Positions 8,299 to 17,505 of a stretch of DNA of 64,000 nt are shown piece after piece. Below the pieces are notes generated by a model. It was not told where the DNA came from. It worked only from the letters and a program-made list of their open reading frames with translations, and searched no databases. The stretch covers positions 1,302,001-1,366,000 of the forward strand of contig NZ_CP028942.1 of the NCBI RefSeq assembly GCF_013307225.1, in the 5' to 3' direction. Origin of the DNA: Polynucleobacter tropicus. Its GTDB lineage: Bacteria; Pseudomonadota; Gammaproteobacteria; Burkholderiales; Burkholderiaceae. Position 1 is the stretch's first letter; each line of letters begins with the position of its first letter. The translations under genes were made by a program, and so were the position numbers.

Positions 8299-9132
8299 AT
8301 GTCAGAAAAACCCGCCATTACCGGCATTGATTGCCATGCCCACATCATGGCCGTGGATCTTCCCTTGGCCCCGGAGATTCATTCTCGCCCTGCGCGCGAT
8401 ATTGGTGCAGAAGAATATCTAGCGGTTTTAGGCTCACATGGCATTTCTCATGGGGTATTAACTGCCCCCAGTTTTTATGGAAGCAACAATACCCTTTTGC
8501 TTGATGCCCTACGTCGTCACCCACATCAACTTCGTGGGACAGTAATTGTTGATCCAAGCTCTCCTCGTCTTGAGCAAGAGTTGCTACAGATGCGCGAGCA
8601 TGGTGTCGTTGGTATACGACTGAATTGGATTAAGAAAAAAGCAATTCCAGATATTGATAGCGTTGACTATAAAAAGCTCTTGGGTATTGCCAAAGACTTG
8701 GGTCTTCATATTGAATTATTTTTAGAAGACCACCTACAAGAACATGTAGCCCCGAAAATATTAGCCAGTGGCGCCACTTTAGTGTTGGATCACTTTGGCA
8801 ACCCCGATCCAAAACTTGGCATGCAAGGTAATCAGAGCAAGAGTTTTCAGAATACTCTTCGCGGCCTAGCGGATGGCAAGGTGTGGGTCAAACTCTCGGC
8901 ACCCTATCGCCATGGATTTTTGGATGGTGTATCCATTCAAAGCTATGTCGATGCGCTTGTGGCAGCAAACCCCAAACAACTGGTGTGGGCTAGCGATTGG
9001 CCATGGCTCAGTTACGAAAACCGCTTCACTTATACCGACTGTATTACCTGGATTCAGTCAGCCATTTCAAGCACTGAAGTATGGAATGACATTTTGATTA
9101 ATAACCCCAAAACCCTGTTTCATTTTGAATAA
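8299..9132 (+). CDS. amidohydrolase-family (LigI-like) hydrolase
   Basis: This 277-residue TIM-barrel protein of the amidohydrolase_2 type is related to 2-pyrone-4,6-dicarboxylate lactonase and similar carboxylate lactonases or decarboxylases. Visible ligands are DCHAH at residues 11-15, a central His in VLDHFGNPD, and the Asp of WASDWPW near the C-terminus. Length fits the family. The downstream TctC receptor starts only 8 nt after its stop, so the two are a transcription unit whose ligand and substrate are likely related. It diverges from the isocitrate-lyase-superfamily gene over 58 bp. A second LigI-like paralogue occurs at 15528-16424. Confidence 0.85.
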   Translation: MSEKPAITGIDCHAHIMAVDLPLAPEIHSRPARDIGAEEYLAVLGSHGISHGVLTAPSFYGSNNTLLLDALRRHPHQLRGTVIVDPSSPRLEQELLQMREHGVVGIRLNWIKKKAIPDIDSVDYKKLLGIAKDLGLHIELFLEDHLQEHVAPKILASGATLVLDHFGNPDPKLGMQGNQSKSFQNTLRGLADGKVWVKLSAPYRHGFLDGVSIQSYVDALVAANPKQLVWASDWPWLSYENRFTYTDCITWIQSAISSTEVWNDILINNPKTLFHFE

Positions 9133-9140
9133 GGCCTGAT

Positions 9141-10100
9141 ATGCGCAATCTTTCTAAACAATTCTTTTTCAAAACTGTCTTTGCTTTTACGGCAATCTGT
9201 TTACTACAATCCGCTTCTGCGCAGACCGTGACTAAATTGATTGTTCCTACCGCACCAGGTGGCGGCACAGACGCACTCTTCCGAGTGGCCTCAAAAGATG
9301 CGCAACGATTTATTGGTGGTCCGATTAGCGTACAGAACGTTCCTGGTGCTGGCGGTACGATTGGTGTTGCGCAAATGGTGAACTCTCCGCCAGATGGTTA
9401 CACCTTAGCCGGTGTTTGGCCATCTCCCGTTACCGTGGTTCCACAAACTAGTAAGGTTCCTTACACACCTAACGACTACATCCCAGTCATTCAGCTATCC
9501 ACCGCACCGTATGTCTTTTGCGTTCACCCTGATTTTCCGGCGAATGACGGCAAATCCTTTATGGAAGAACTTCGCAAGAATCCCAAGAAATATACCTACG
9601 GCACTGATGGCTTAGGAGGCCCTGCGCAACTTGCTACTGAACGCATTTTTAGGCCACAAAATATCCAAGCCGTTGATGTCCCCTATAAAGGCGCTGGTGA
9701 GACCATTATTGGTTTCTTATCCAATCAAATTGATATTTATGTTGGCTCCATTCCGCCAGTCTTGCAACACGCTAATATTGGCAAAGCCAAATGCTTATTA
9801 GTTTCTTCTGTAAACCGAAATGCGCAATTCCCGAATGCCAGCTCTTTAAAAGATATTGGCTTGCCTAAAGAAGAGACTTTGTTGTGGCGCGTAGTGCTGG
9901 CACCTAAAGGCACTAAGCCTGAGCGCGTTAAACAAATTGCGCAGGCTTTTACTCAAGCCATGAAAGAGTCTGATACCGTTCGATATTTAGATGAAGTTGG
10001 TGAATCTCCTGCCGTTCTTACAGGCAAAGAGCTAAAAAACAAACTCGATCAGGAATACGCTGCTTTTAGTCAAATCGCCAAAACGCTAAATATGCGTTAA
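9141..10100 (+). CDS. TctC/Bug-family periplasmic solute-binding protein
   Basis: This is a 319-residue receptor with a signal peptide ending near SASAQTVTK (residue 28) and the landmarks IVPTAPGGGTDALFR, VPGAGGTIG and SPPDGYTL. The first motif is slightly unusual (PTAPGGGTD in place of PFxPGG). It is cotranscribed with the LigI-like amidohydrolase 8 nt upstream and preceded by AAGG. It converges with the YkgJ-type gene, leaving 16 nt. The ligand is probably a carboxylate or lactone acid handled by the amidohydrolase (inference). Confidence 0.92.
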   Translation: MRNLSKQFFFKTVFAFTAICLLQSASAQTVTKLIVPTAPGGGTDALFRVASKDAQRFIGGPISVQNVPGAGGTIGVAQMVNSPPDGYTLAGVWPSPVTVVPQTSKVPYTPNDYIPVIQLSTAPYVFCVHPDFPANDGKSFMEELRKNPKKYTYGTDGLGGPAQLATERIFRPQNIQAVDVPYKGAGETIIGFLSNQIDIYVGSIPPVLQHANIGKAKCLLVSSVNRNAQFPNASSLKDIGLPKEETLLWRVVLAPKGTKPERVKQIAQAFTQAMKESDTVRYLDEVGESPAVLTGKELKNKLDQEYAAFSQIAKTLNMR

Positions 10101-10116
10101 GCCCCCGATTGTTACC

Positions 10117-10461
10117 TCAGCTGCTTGCTAGTCGCTTTTGTTTGGCGACTTGCTGCAGTCGCTCGCAATCTGGGTTAGGCGCTCCATCCTCGTTGAGGAT
10201 ATTAAATTCTCGGCATGGAGACGGTCGGTTCTCATAAATAGAGCAACGCCAGCCTTCTTCTTTGGTGTGACGTAATGCTATACAAGGCTCACCGCCCCTC
10301 TCGGTACCCTTCATACAAGCTAAATGATTTGTGAGTTTGGTTGTCAGTTCGGCGGGAACAATGCCAACGCCATTACCTTCAATTTCTCCATGATAGAAAC
10401 TGACGCGAAAATGTTGGCAACACTGGCCGCAATCAAAACACGGATTCGACGAGACTTCCAC
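10117..10461 (-). CDS. YkgJ-family cysteine-cluster protein
   Basis: This small protein of 114 residues has the YkgJ/UPF0153 cysteine pattern: CFDCGQCC at residues 8-15, a Cys in HLACMKG, a Cys in EPCIAL, RCSIYENRPSPCREF, and a C-terminal Cys in NPDC. The family is thought to hold zinc or iron, possibly an Fe-S cluster; its role is unknown. The frame starts with GTG, since an in-frame TAA lies three codons upstream. It follows the TctC gene at 10496-11467 by 34 nt and is the last gene of the long minus-strand run, though a functional link to the catabolic genes is not evident. Confidence 0.85.
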   Translation of the reverse strand: MEVSSNPCFDCGQCCQHFRVSFYHGEIEGNGVGIVPAELTTKLTNHLACMKGTERGGEPCIALRHTKEEGWRCSIYENRPSPCREFNILNEDGAPNPDCERLQQVAKQKRLASS

Positions 10462-10495
10462 CTTGGTGTATTAATGAACAGGAATTTCAGACCGA

Positions 10496-11467
10496 CTAAT
10501 CGACGCTAACCTCTGCAGTCTTTACCAACTTCACCCAAAATTTTTCGTCCTCAACGAGGAATTTAGCAAATTGCGCAGGCGAAGATGACACAGACACATC
10601 CGTACCCTCGCGCGCTAAGGCCGCTTTTACATTGGGTTGTTTCATAGCCGCTTGTGTTGCTTCATACAACTTTTGAATAATCTCAGGAGGCGTTCCAGCT
10701 GGCACAAATACGCCATACCAAAATTCGATAGCGTAGTCAGGCAAGCCTGCTTCACGCATACCCTGAAGATTAGGAGCTAAAGGAGAGCGCTCTTTAGAGG
10801 AGATGGCTATTCCCCTTAATCTACCAGCCTGAATCATTGGCAATACGGATGGAGGTGTACCAAAAGTTAACTGCGTATCACCCGCAATCACCGATTGAAT
10901 CGCTAAAGAACCTCCTCGAAACGGAATGTGCGTCATCTTAATATCTGCAACTTGACTAAATAATGCAGCTGCTAGATGCGGTGCCGAACCATTTCCAGAG
11001 GTTGCATAGTTCAAGCCACCTGGATTTTGCTTGGCTTTAGCAATCAAGTCTTTCACGCTAAAGATCCCAGTATTAGGATTAACCGCAATCACTACAGGCG
11101 AGCTAGTAATCTTGCTAATGGGAACAAAATCACTTGGGCGGTAACCTAATTTTTGGCTTAATGCTGGGTTAACAGAAATGCTGCTAGGGCTAGCAATCAA
11201 AATCGTGTAACCATCCGGGGCTGATTTAGCAACTTGTTCAGCAGCAATACTAGAACCTGCGCCTGGTTTATTTTCAACTACGATTGGCTGACCCAATGCC
11301 TGCCCTAAAGGGACACTTACATTTCTAGCGACATAGTCAGCAGCTCCGCCGGGCGCAAAGCCCACCAGTAATCTAATTGGTTTATTAGGATATGGCTGAG
11401 CTTGCGCGGTACACACCGTCAGCAATGCTAATAACGACATCAGAAAATATTGATTCAATCTACTCAT
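10496..11467 (-). CDS. TctC/Bug-family periplasmic solute-binding protein
   Basis: A 323-residue receptor with a signal peptide cleaved near CTAQAQPYPN (about residue 23) and typical landmarks IRLLVGFAPGGAADYVAR, ENKPGAGSS and SAPDGYTI. It is the most distal of the four TctC genes in the 10-30 kb run and lies 16 nt after the quinone-oxidoreductase-like gene. No membrane subunits are encoded nearby. The neighbours suggest that it serves an acid that becomes a CoA ester. Confidence 0.93.
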   Translation of the reverse strand: MSRLNQYFLMSLLALLTVCTAQAQPYPNKPIRLLVGFAPGGAADYVARNVSVPLGQALGQPIVVENKPGAGSSIAAEQVAKSAPDGYTILIASPSSISVNPALSQKLGYRPSDFVPISKITSSPVVIAVNPNTGIFSVKDLIAKAKQNPGGLNYATSGNGSAPHLAAALFSQVADIKMTHIPFRGGSLAIQSVIAGDTQLTFGTPPSVLPMIQAGRLRGIAISSKERSPLAPNLQGMREAGLPDYAIEFWYGVFVPAGTPPEIIQKLYEATQAAMKQPNVKAALAREGTDVSVSSSPAQFAKFLVEDEKFWVKLVKTAEVSVD

Positions 11468-11483
11468 TTACCTTGTCCTTTGC

Positions 11484-12461
11484 TTAGGGCGTGCCTGCCA
11501 AAATAATTTTTCCTAAATGCTGATTCGACTCCATGGCCGCCTTGGCTTCGACCAATTTCTCGAATGGAAATACTTGGTAAATCATGGGCGCGACCTTTCC
11601 AGCATCAATCAAAGGCAAAATCTGACGCCTGAACTCTGGAATGGCTTGAGCGCGCTGTTCGGGAGTGCGCAACTTATTTGATACGCCAAATAAAGTAAGG
11701 CGTTTTGCATGCAAAGCCTCAATATCAATCTCGGCTTTTAAAACGCCATCAACATATCCTACTGTAGCCAATCTACCTTGGAAGGCTAGCGTGCGAACAC
11801 ACTCCGAAAAAACAGACCCACCTACAGTATTGATTACTAAATCGACGCCTTTGTCTTTAGTTACTTTCATTACTGCGTCATAGAAATCGGGCTTCCGAGT
11901 GCAAATACCCAAATCCAAACCCTGACTTTCCAGCTGATTTAGCTTGTCTTGCGATCCTGAAGTGCCGATCACTTTTGCACCTAAAGCTTTAGCCATAGAC
12001 AACGCTGTTACTCCAACCCCAGAAGTCACGCCGGTAATTAATAACCACTCGCCTGCCTGTATATGACCCTGAACCACCAACATATCAAAAACAACCATGG
12101 ATGTCAGAGGTAATGCAGCCGCCTGCTCCCAAGTTAATAACGCAGGTATCGGCAGGACTTCACTCTCAGACATCAGTGCGTACTCAGCAAATGCGCCCGG
12201 GCAACGGCCCATTACTCGGTCACCAACCACAAACCCAGTGATAGCCGATCCACAGGCAATTACCTCGCCTGCGGCCTCCATCCCAATTTGCTTTGCTGTG
12301 CCTGCTTTATGTAAGCCATGACCCAAAATAAATTCACCGCGATTTAATCCAGCCGCTTTTACTCTGACTAATAATTGGTTTGGTCCTGGGGCGGGTTGAT
12401 CTATATCTCGTAGCTCGATTACTGCATTTGCGCCATCACTTTGCATCCAATACGATTTCAT
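11484..12461 (-). CDS. MDR-family NAD(P)H:quinone/enone oxidoreductase
   Basis: A 325-residue zinc-free medium-chain dehydrogenase/reductase. The N-terminal GroES-like domain holds GMEAAGEVIACG and VGDRVMGRCPGAFAEYA. The nucleotide-binding domain holds TGVTSGVGVTALSMAKALGA, the QOR-type AxxGxxG variant. The catalytic and structural zinc cysteines of alcohol dehydrogenases are absent, so reduction of a quinone or of an alpha,beta-unsaturated carbonyl is more likely than alcohol oxidation. It follows the crotonase gene by 24 nt in the same direction. In this setting it may reduce an enoyl intermediate (inference). Confidence 0.85.
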   Translation of the reverse strand: MKSYWMQSDGANAVIELRDIDQPAPGPNQLLVRVKAAGLNRGEFILGHGLHKAGTAKQIGMEAAGEVIACGSAITGFVVGDRVMGRCPGAFAEYALMSESEVLPIPALLTWEQAAALPLTSMVVFDMLVVQGHIQAGEWLLITGVTSGVGVTALSMAKALGAKVIGTSGSQDKLNQLESQGLDLGICTRKPDFYDAVMKVTKDKGVDLVINTVGGSVFSECVRTLAFQGRLATVGYVDGVLKAEIDIEALHAKRLTLFGVSNKLRTPEQRAQAIPEFRRQILPLIDAGKVAPMIYQVFPFEKLVEAKAAMESNQHLGKIILAGTP

Positions 12462-12485
12462 CTTGCACTTTCTTTTATATTTAAT

Positions 12486-13304
12486 TCACTCACCCCGAAA
12501 GACTGGTTTGCGCTTTTCCATAAATGCGCGACGACCCTCAGCATAGTCTTCACTTTCAAAGCAATTCTTAATCAGTTGACGACACAGATCATGATCAATT
12601 TCTGGTGATGGCTTCAAAATCTCTCTGATAATGGATTTACCTGCACATACCGTAATGGGAGCATTAGCTGCCAATGCCTGCTTATATTCAGACTCGAGTG
12701 CATCCAAGTTTTCTACTTCACAAACACGCGTAATTAAGCCCACCTCCCGAGCCTCATTTGCATTAATTCGTCTAGCGGTAAAAAACAAATCCTTAGCTAC
12801 CGCTGGACCAACCAAATCTACTAAGTTTTTTAAAGCAGAATAACGGTATCCCAAGCCTAAGCGAGCGGCAGGAATCGAGAAAACTGAATCATCAGCAGCA
12901 ATTCGAATATCACAACTCATAGCCACATTTACGCCTCCGCCAATGCAGTAGCCTTTGATGCGAGCTAAAGTGGGTTTACTAAAGTTATAGATACCCATCA
13001 ATGCCTGCTCGGCCATTAGCTCATAGCGAGCAACTGCCTCTTTGGCAGCGCGCATATCTTCAAATTGCGTAATATCCGCACCCGAAACAAATGCTTTATC
13101 ACCAGCCCCAGAAAAAACTACCAAACGAATCCGCTCATCAGATTCGGCAACATTTAATAGTGGTGTAACGGCTTCCCACATATCAACCGATAGCGCGTTA
13201 TGGCGCTCGGGATTATTAAACTGAATTTGCAATGTACTGCCATCCTTATCTAGCCAAACCTTTACCCGCTCAGTAGTTGATTTATAAATTGGCTCACTCA
13301 TCAA
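12486..13304 (-). CDS. enoyl-CoA hydratase/isomerase-family protein without the hydratase glutamates
   Basis: A 272-residue crotonase-fold protein with an N-terminal NPERHNALS block, an oxyanion-hole motif FVSGADI at about 72-78 and KGYCIGGGVN at 118-126. Both acid/base glutamates of enoyl-CoA hydratase are replaced: Asn126 where GGGxE is expected and Ala146 in the SIPAARLGLG segment. It may therefore catalyse another crotonase reaction such as isomerisation, hydrolysis, decarboxylation or C-C bond cleavage, rather than hydration. Its start overlaps the stop of the CoA-transferase gene by 4 nt, indicating translational coupling, so the CoA ester made by that enzyme is its likely substrate. 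A paralogue with the same losses is at 60523-61302. Confidence 0.87.
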   Translation of the reverse strand: MMSEPIYKSTTERVKVWLDKDGSTLQIQFNNPERHNALSVDMWEAVTPLLNVAESDERIRLVVFSGAGDKAFVSGADITQFEDMRAAKEAVARYELMAEQALMGIYNFSKPTLARIKGYCIGGGVNVAMSCDIRIAADDSVFSIPAARLGLGYRYSALKNLVDLVGPAVAKDLFFTARRINANEAREVGLITRVCEVENLDALESEYKQALAANAPITVCAGKSIIREILKPSPEIDHDLCRQLIKNCFESEDYAEGRRAFMEKRKPVFRGE

Positions 13305-14491
13305 TACACTCCTTTTGACTTTAGGACGGCAAGCTCCTCAGAGCTCATGCCAATCTCTTTTAAAATTTCCTCGCTATGCTCTCCACGCTTTGGAGCAGCC
13401 CTAGAAACGGTGCTTGGGGTTCGTTCAAGTTGAACCGGCTGACCAACTAAATGTTGTAGTCCGTGATGCTTAGAGACAACCTCTTTTACGATTCCGAGAT
13501 GCTGAACTTGAGGCTCATCAAAAACTCCCTTTACATCATTAATTAATCCACAAGCTACGCCACCAGCATTAAAACGCTCGACCCAATAAGCGCAATCTTG
13601 CGCCGCCAAACGACGATTAATTTCTGCATTGATGGAATCACGATTAATCGATCTTCCCTGTTTATCTTTGTAACGTTCATCGGTAACCCACTCAGGCGCA
13701 CCTAAGATATCGCAAAAACGCTCCCAAATCTTAGAGCCAAAGACGGCAATATTCATATAACCATCTTTTGCCTTATAGACCCCAGTTGGAATGCTGGTAG
13801 GATGATAGTTGCCCGCCTGCTTTGGAATCTCTCCTTCAATTAACCAACGTGAAGTCTGAAAATCCATCATATAAATCATTGACTCAAGCAAGGAGGTATG
13901 CAACCACTGGCCTTTACCTGACGCATCCCTCTCAAGCAATGCAACCAAAATTCCCTGAGCCGCAAATATACCTGCGCATAAATCTGCAATCGGTATCCCA
14001 ACACGCATTGGGCCTTGACCAGGAAGGCCCGTCACAGACATTAAACCACTCATCCCTTGGGCGATTTGATCAAAACCAGGGCGTTGCGCTAATGGGCCCG
14101 TTTGACCAAAACCTGAAATGCTAGCGTACACCAAGCCTAGATGCTCTTTGCTCAAAGTTTCGTAATCGATTCCAAGTCTATATTTCACATCAGGCCGAAA
14201 ATTTTCCACAACAACATCCGCACTTGCGATTAACTTCTTCAGCATCGCAATACCCTCGGGCTCTTTTAAATTTAGAGTAATCGAACGCTTATTGCGGTGC
14301 GTATATTGATAATCCGAACCATCTTGACCGCCTAAAGTATCATCACCGCGCATGTGATCGGGCATTTGCACTTGAATAACGTCCGCCCCCCAATCGGCTA
14401 ACTGACGACAGGCTGTCGGACCAGCCCTAACTTGAGTTAAATCAATTACGCGAAAGCGTGCTAGAGCGGCAGAAGCAGGAATGTGGGGCAT
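13301..14491 (-). CDS. class III (CaiB/BaiF) CoA-transferase
   Basis: A 396-residue family III CoA-transferase that moves CoA from a donor thioester to a carboxylic acid. Landmarks are the N-terminal VIDLTQVRAGPTACRQLADWGADVI segment (shown in part, about residues 15-39), ENFRPDV near 96-102, the SISGFGQTGP block, and the catalytic Asp170 in GIPIADLCAG. It is coupled by a 4-nt overlap to the crotonase gene. The genes before it in transcription order are a TctC receptor, an amidohydrolase and a 2-hydroxyacid dehydrogenase, so it probably activates the imported acid or a product of those enzymes. A second family III transferase is at 36207-37406. Confidence 0.92.
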   Translation of the reverse strand: MPHIPASAALARFRVIDLTQVRAGPTACRQLADWGADVIQVQMPDHMRGDDTLGGQDGSDYQYTHRNKRSITLNLKEPEGIAMLKKLIASADVVVENFRPDVKYRLGIDYETLSKEHLGLVYASISGFGQTGPLAQRPGFDQIAQGMSGLMSVTGLPGQGPMRVGIPIADLCAGIFAAQGILVALLERDASGKGQWLHTSLLESMIYMMDFQTSRWLIEGEIPKQAGNYHPTSIPTGVYKAKDGYMNIAVFGSKIWERFCDILGAPEWVTDERYKDKQGRSINRDSINAEINRRLAAQDCAYWVERFNAGGVACGLINDVKGVFDEPQVQHLGIVKEVVSKHHGLQHLVGQPVQLERTPSTVSRAAPKRGEHSEEILKEIGMSSEELAVLKSKGVY

Positions 14492-14530
14492 AGATGAGTC
14501 TCGTTCAAAATAAATCGGGAATTAAAAATA

Positions 14531-15547
14531 CTATGAAGGATTAATGCTATTTTTCAAATGCTTACCATTTGAAAAAAGTCGTAAATTCTCTACAAACAAT
14601 TGCAGCACTCTTTTTTCATTACCGGCAGAATGGCCAGCAGAGTGCGGGGTCACAATCACATTTTCCATACTCCATAGCGGAGAGCTTGTTGATAGCGGTT
14701 CCACTGCGAATACATCTAAATAGGCTCCGGCTAGATGCCCACTTTTTAGTGCCCCAATCAAATCTTCCTCAACCGGTATTTCACCTCGAGCTATATTGAT
14801 TACATGTGCACCGGCGGGCAATAAAGTCAACATTTGACGATTAACCAAGCCCTTAGTCTCTTGACTCAATGGGCATGCAATCACCAACCACTGAGCTTGC
14901 GGTAATACTTGATCTAACTCGGAAATATGTCGCATATTCTTGGAGTTATCTGACCGATCTTTTAAAGAGGAATGAAAACCTATCATGATGGTTCTCACAC
15001 CAAATACATTTAAGACCTCCGCAATACCCTCACCGATTGGCCCTCTACCCAGAATGACTGCACTTTGCCCCGCTAGGTCTGGGGGCAATGGGTAGTTAAT
15101 CAAAGGATCCCACTTACACTGAGCTTGCGCCTTCATCATTTGGGGAAATTTACGCGCTAACATCAAAATACCTGCAATAGCATTTTGCGTAACGACGGGC
15201 GCATTAACGCCAGAAGAACCCGTAACCCTAACTCCGCGGGACATTAAATCTAAATAAATCTGCCTATCCGCTCCCGCCGAATGAATTTGCACCCATTTCA
15301 ATTTGCTTGAGCCCAATAGCAAGTCGTAAAATTTTTGCGTTGAGGGGATAATTTTTTGTTTTGTCGATGTCGCCGTAACATCGCGTGAAATTAAGGCAAT
15401 ATCAAATTCCACCCCAGGCACTTGATTATCTGCATCGAGCAATTCCATTGACATATCGGCCGAATGACTCAAGAGTGACTCAAGAGCGGGTAGCGAATAA
15501 TGACTGACTAAGATACGCAAAAGATTTTTAGAGCTTTGGGAAGTCAT
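14531..15547 (-). CDS. D-isomer-specific 2-hydroxyacid dehydrogenase
   Basis: An NAD(P)-dependent dehydrogenase of about 338 residues that interconverts a 2-oxo acid and a D-2-hydroxy acid. The nucleotide-binding motif is GRGPIGEG; the catalytic Arg lies in NIARGE, the Glu in FAVEP and the His in VTPHSAGH. I chose the ATG at 15547 (MTSQSSKN); an upstream TTG at 15583 would only deepen the overlap with the preceding gene. Even so the start overlaps the amidohydrolase stop by 20 nt, which points to coupled translation. The substrate is unknown. A distant paralogue is at 21905-22855. Confidence 0.88.
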   Translation of the reverse strand: MTSQSSKNLLRILVSHYSLPALESLLSHSADMSMELLDADNQVPGVEFDIALISRDVTATSTKQKIIPSTQKFYDLLLGSSKLKWVQIHSAGADRQIYLDLMSRGVRVTGSSGVNAPVVTQNAIAGILMLARKFPQMMKAQAQCKWDPLINYPLPPDLAGQSAVILGRGPIGEGIAEVLNVFGVRTIMIGFHSSLKDRSDNSKNMRHISELDQVLPQAQWLVIACPLSQETKGLVNRQMLTLLPAGAHVINIARGEIPVEEDLIGALKSGHLAGAYLDVFAVEPLSTSSPLWSMENVIVTPHSAGHSAGNEKRVLQLFVENLRLFSNGKHLKNSINPS

Positions 15548-16424
15548 ATAAATTGGCCGGGTTTGACACAAGCACCTTCTCAATTTGGGAGGGACTGCTA
15601 AACCAGCGGGATAACAAATTCACAAGATCTCCGTCATTAGGCAGTTGAACCGGATCAAAATAGTTAATGTGCGGCCAGTCTGTGCCCCATACTACTCGAT
15701 CTAGATTGGCAGCAATTAGCGCTTTAGCAAATGGATCGACATCCTGATAGCCTATTTCTTTCGTACCAATACGGTCGGCACCTGAAATCTTTACCCACCC
15801 TTTCCCTTCGCCGATTAATCTGCATAAAAATTGAAAACCTGGATGGTTAATTCCATGACTTGTATTCATGCGTCCCATATGATCAACCACCAATGGCAAA
15901 CCCAAGGGCAATAGTTTTGGCGCTAACTCGGGCAAATCTGGAGCATGCGCCCAAATCTGGGCATGCCACCCACGCTCCGCAAATTTTGGCGCAAGTCTTT
16001 GAAGAACTTCTAGACCCACACCATTTCGATACATAGGCTTGCCATCAATTTGCAATAAATTAAACCGCGCGCCCCTCACACCTAAATCATGCCAGCGATC
16101 CAACTCCTTATCCGATACATCCGCATCCGGAACAACTACCCCCCTAAATCGATCGGGATACTCCTCTAAACCACGCAATATAGAACCATTATTGGTGCCG
16201 CACACGCTGGCCGTCACCAATACACCCCTTGAGAAGCCGATCTTATTCAAATGCTCAATAAATTGATTTGCTGAAAATTCTTGAGGGGTATAACTACGAT
16301 CATCAGCTAAAGGAAATTGCGCAAATGGTCCAAAGATATGAACATGACTATCGCAAGCACCCGCCGGAATAGTCATATCTACCTTCATGTAATCCGCATT
16401 AGGCGGCAAACAAGTACGAGTCAT
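15528..16424 (-). CDS. amidohydrolase-family (LigI-like) hydrolase
   Basis: A 298-residue TIM-barrel hydrolase of the 2-pyrone-4,6-dicarboxylate-lactonase group. Metal or catalytic residues are seen as CDSHVH at residues 24-29, the His of VVDHMGR, and the Asp of WGTDWPHINY. It shares the overall plan of the enzyme at 8299-9132 but differs widely, so the two are ancient paralogues rather than a recent duplication. The TctC gene starting at 17401 ends 2 nt before its start, and its 3' end overlaps the 2-hydroxyacid dehydrogenase gene. That order suggests uptake, then hydrolysis or lactone opening, then further metabolism. The natural start could also be an internal ATG (residue 13 or 17). Confidence 0.85.
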   Translation of the reverse strand: MTRTCLPPNADYMKVDMTIPAGACDSHVHIFGPFAQFPLADDRSYTPQEFSANQFIEHLNKIGFSRGVLVTASVCGTNNGSILRGLEEYPDRFRGVVVPDADVSDKELDRWHDLGVRGARFNLLQIDGKPMYRNGVGLEVLQRLAPKFAERGWHAQIWAHAPDLPELAPKLLPLGLPLVVDHMGRMNTSHGINHPGFQFLCRLIGEGKGWVKISGADRIGTKEIGYQDVDPFAKALIAANLDRVVWGTDWPHINYFDPVQLPNDGDLVNLLSRWFSSPSQIEKVLVSNPANLYDFPKL

Positions 16425-16426
16425 CT

Positions 16427-17401
16427 TTATTCAGCCTTAATTTTTCCAGATTGCACTAAAGCCTGTGAATTACTCGATTCCTGACTGAGCATTTGAGCCC
16501 ATTCTTGAGGCGAAGAGGACCGCGCCGTACTGCCAACCGCACTTAAGCGGCCGCGCACCCCACTATCGTCAATCGCCTTTCTTAATGCTGCATTTAATGC
16601 CTTAATCACATTCGCTGATGTTCCAGGGGGCGCCAAAATACCTGCAGTGGTACTAGCATCAAGCTCTATACCGATCGCCTCACGCAAAGTGGGAATATCT
16701 TGCAAACCTTGCGCACGATCCTTTGATAACACCGCCAAAATTCTTAAATTTCCGGAATCAACGAAGGGCTTGGAACTCGTTATTTGATCGACTACAAAAT
16801 CAATTTGACCCCCCATCAAATCCGTTAACGCAGGTGCGGAACCCTTGTAAGGAATGACATTGAAATTTACTCTAGCCGCATCCTCCATGCGCAAGATCGC
16901 AATGTGATTCGAGGTTCCCTGCCCTGCATGACCAACTGATACAGACTCAGGCGCAACTTTGACCGCTTGGAATAATGCTTTTGCCGTTGGAAAACGCTTA
17001 TCGTCCTTGCGCACCACAATCACCAAAGGGGAAATTGCCGTTAAACCGACAGGCTCGAAACTATCTGGTTTATATGGGGGTGATTTGAGCATATAAGGCA
17101 ATACTGAAATAGTATTGGTTGTGGCTACCAATAAGGTATACCCATCGGGATCAGAGCGCGCAACAAAATTAGATCCAATTGCGCCACCTGCACCCGGTTT
17201 GTTATCCACTACCACCGACTGACCCGTCACTTTAGCGAGTGATGGTCCAATTGCTCTTGCGATTACATCAATATTACCGCCAGGCGCAAAGGGAACTACC
17301 AATGTCATCGTCTTACTAGGATAGCCCTGTGCAGATGCTAACAAAGAACCCGAAAGCATCAAGATGCCTAGGATGCACCTTTGCAAAATTTGTTGCTGCA
17401 T
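16427..17401 (-). CDS. TctC/Bug-family periplasmic solute-binding protein
   Basis: A 324-residue receptor with a signal peptide cleaved near LLASAQGYPS (about residue 25), then VVPFAPGGNIDVIAR, DNKPGAGGAIG and SDPDGYTL. It is encoded 2 nt before the LigI-like amidohydrolase gene and 104 nt after the class II aldolase gene. That 104-nt gap is the largest in this part of the run and may hold an internal promoter. The ligand is unknown. Confidence 0.93.
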   Translation of the reverse strand: MQQQILQRCILGILMLSGSLLASAQGYPSKTMTLVVPFAPGGNIDVIARAIGPSLAKVTGQSVVVDNKPGAGGAIGSNFVARSDPDGYTLLVATTNTISVLPYMLKSPPYKPDSFEPVGLTAISPLVIVVRKDDKRFPTAKALFQAVKVAPESVSVGHAGQGTSNHIAILRMEDAARVNFNVIPYKGSAPALTDLMGGQIDFVVDQITSSKPFVDSGNLRILAVLSKDRAQGLQDIPTLREAIGIELDASTTAGILAPPGTSANVIKALNAALRKAIDDSGVRGRLSAVGSTARSSSPQEWAQMLSQESSNSQALVQSGKIKAE

Positions 17402-17505
17402 TTTTGTCTCCAGCCTAATGGCTTTTATTTTTATACTCGTTATTTAAAGCTCAATTTCTTGGCTCTCAATACACTTCATGCTACTGCAAATTCTGTTTTT
17501 TTGAA

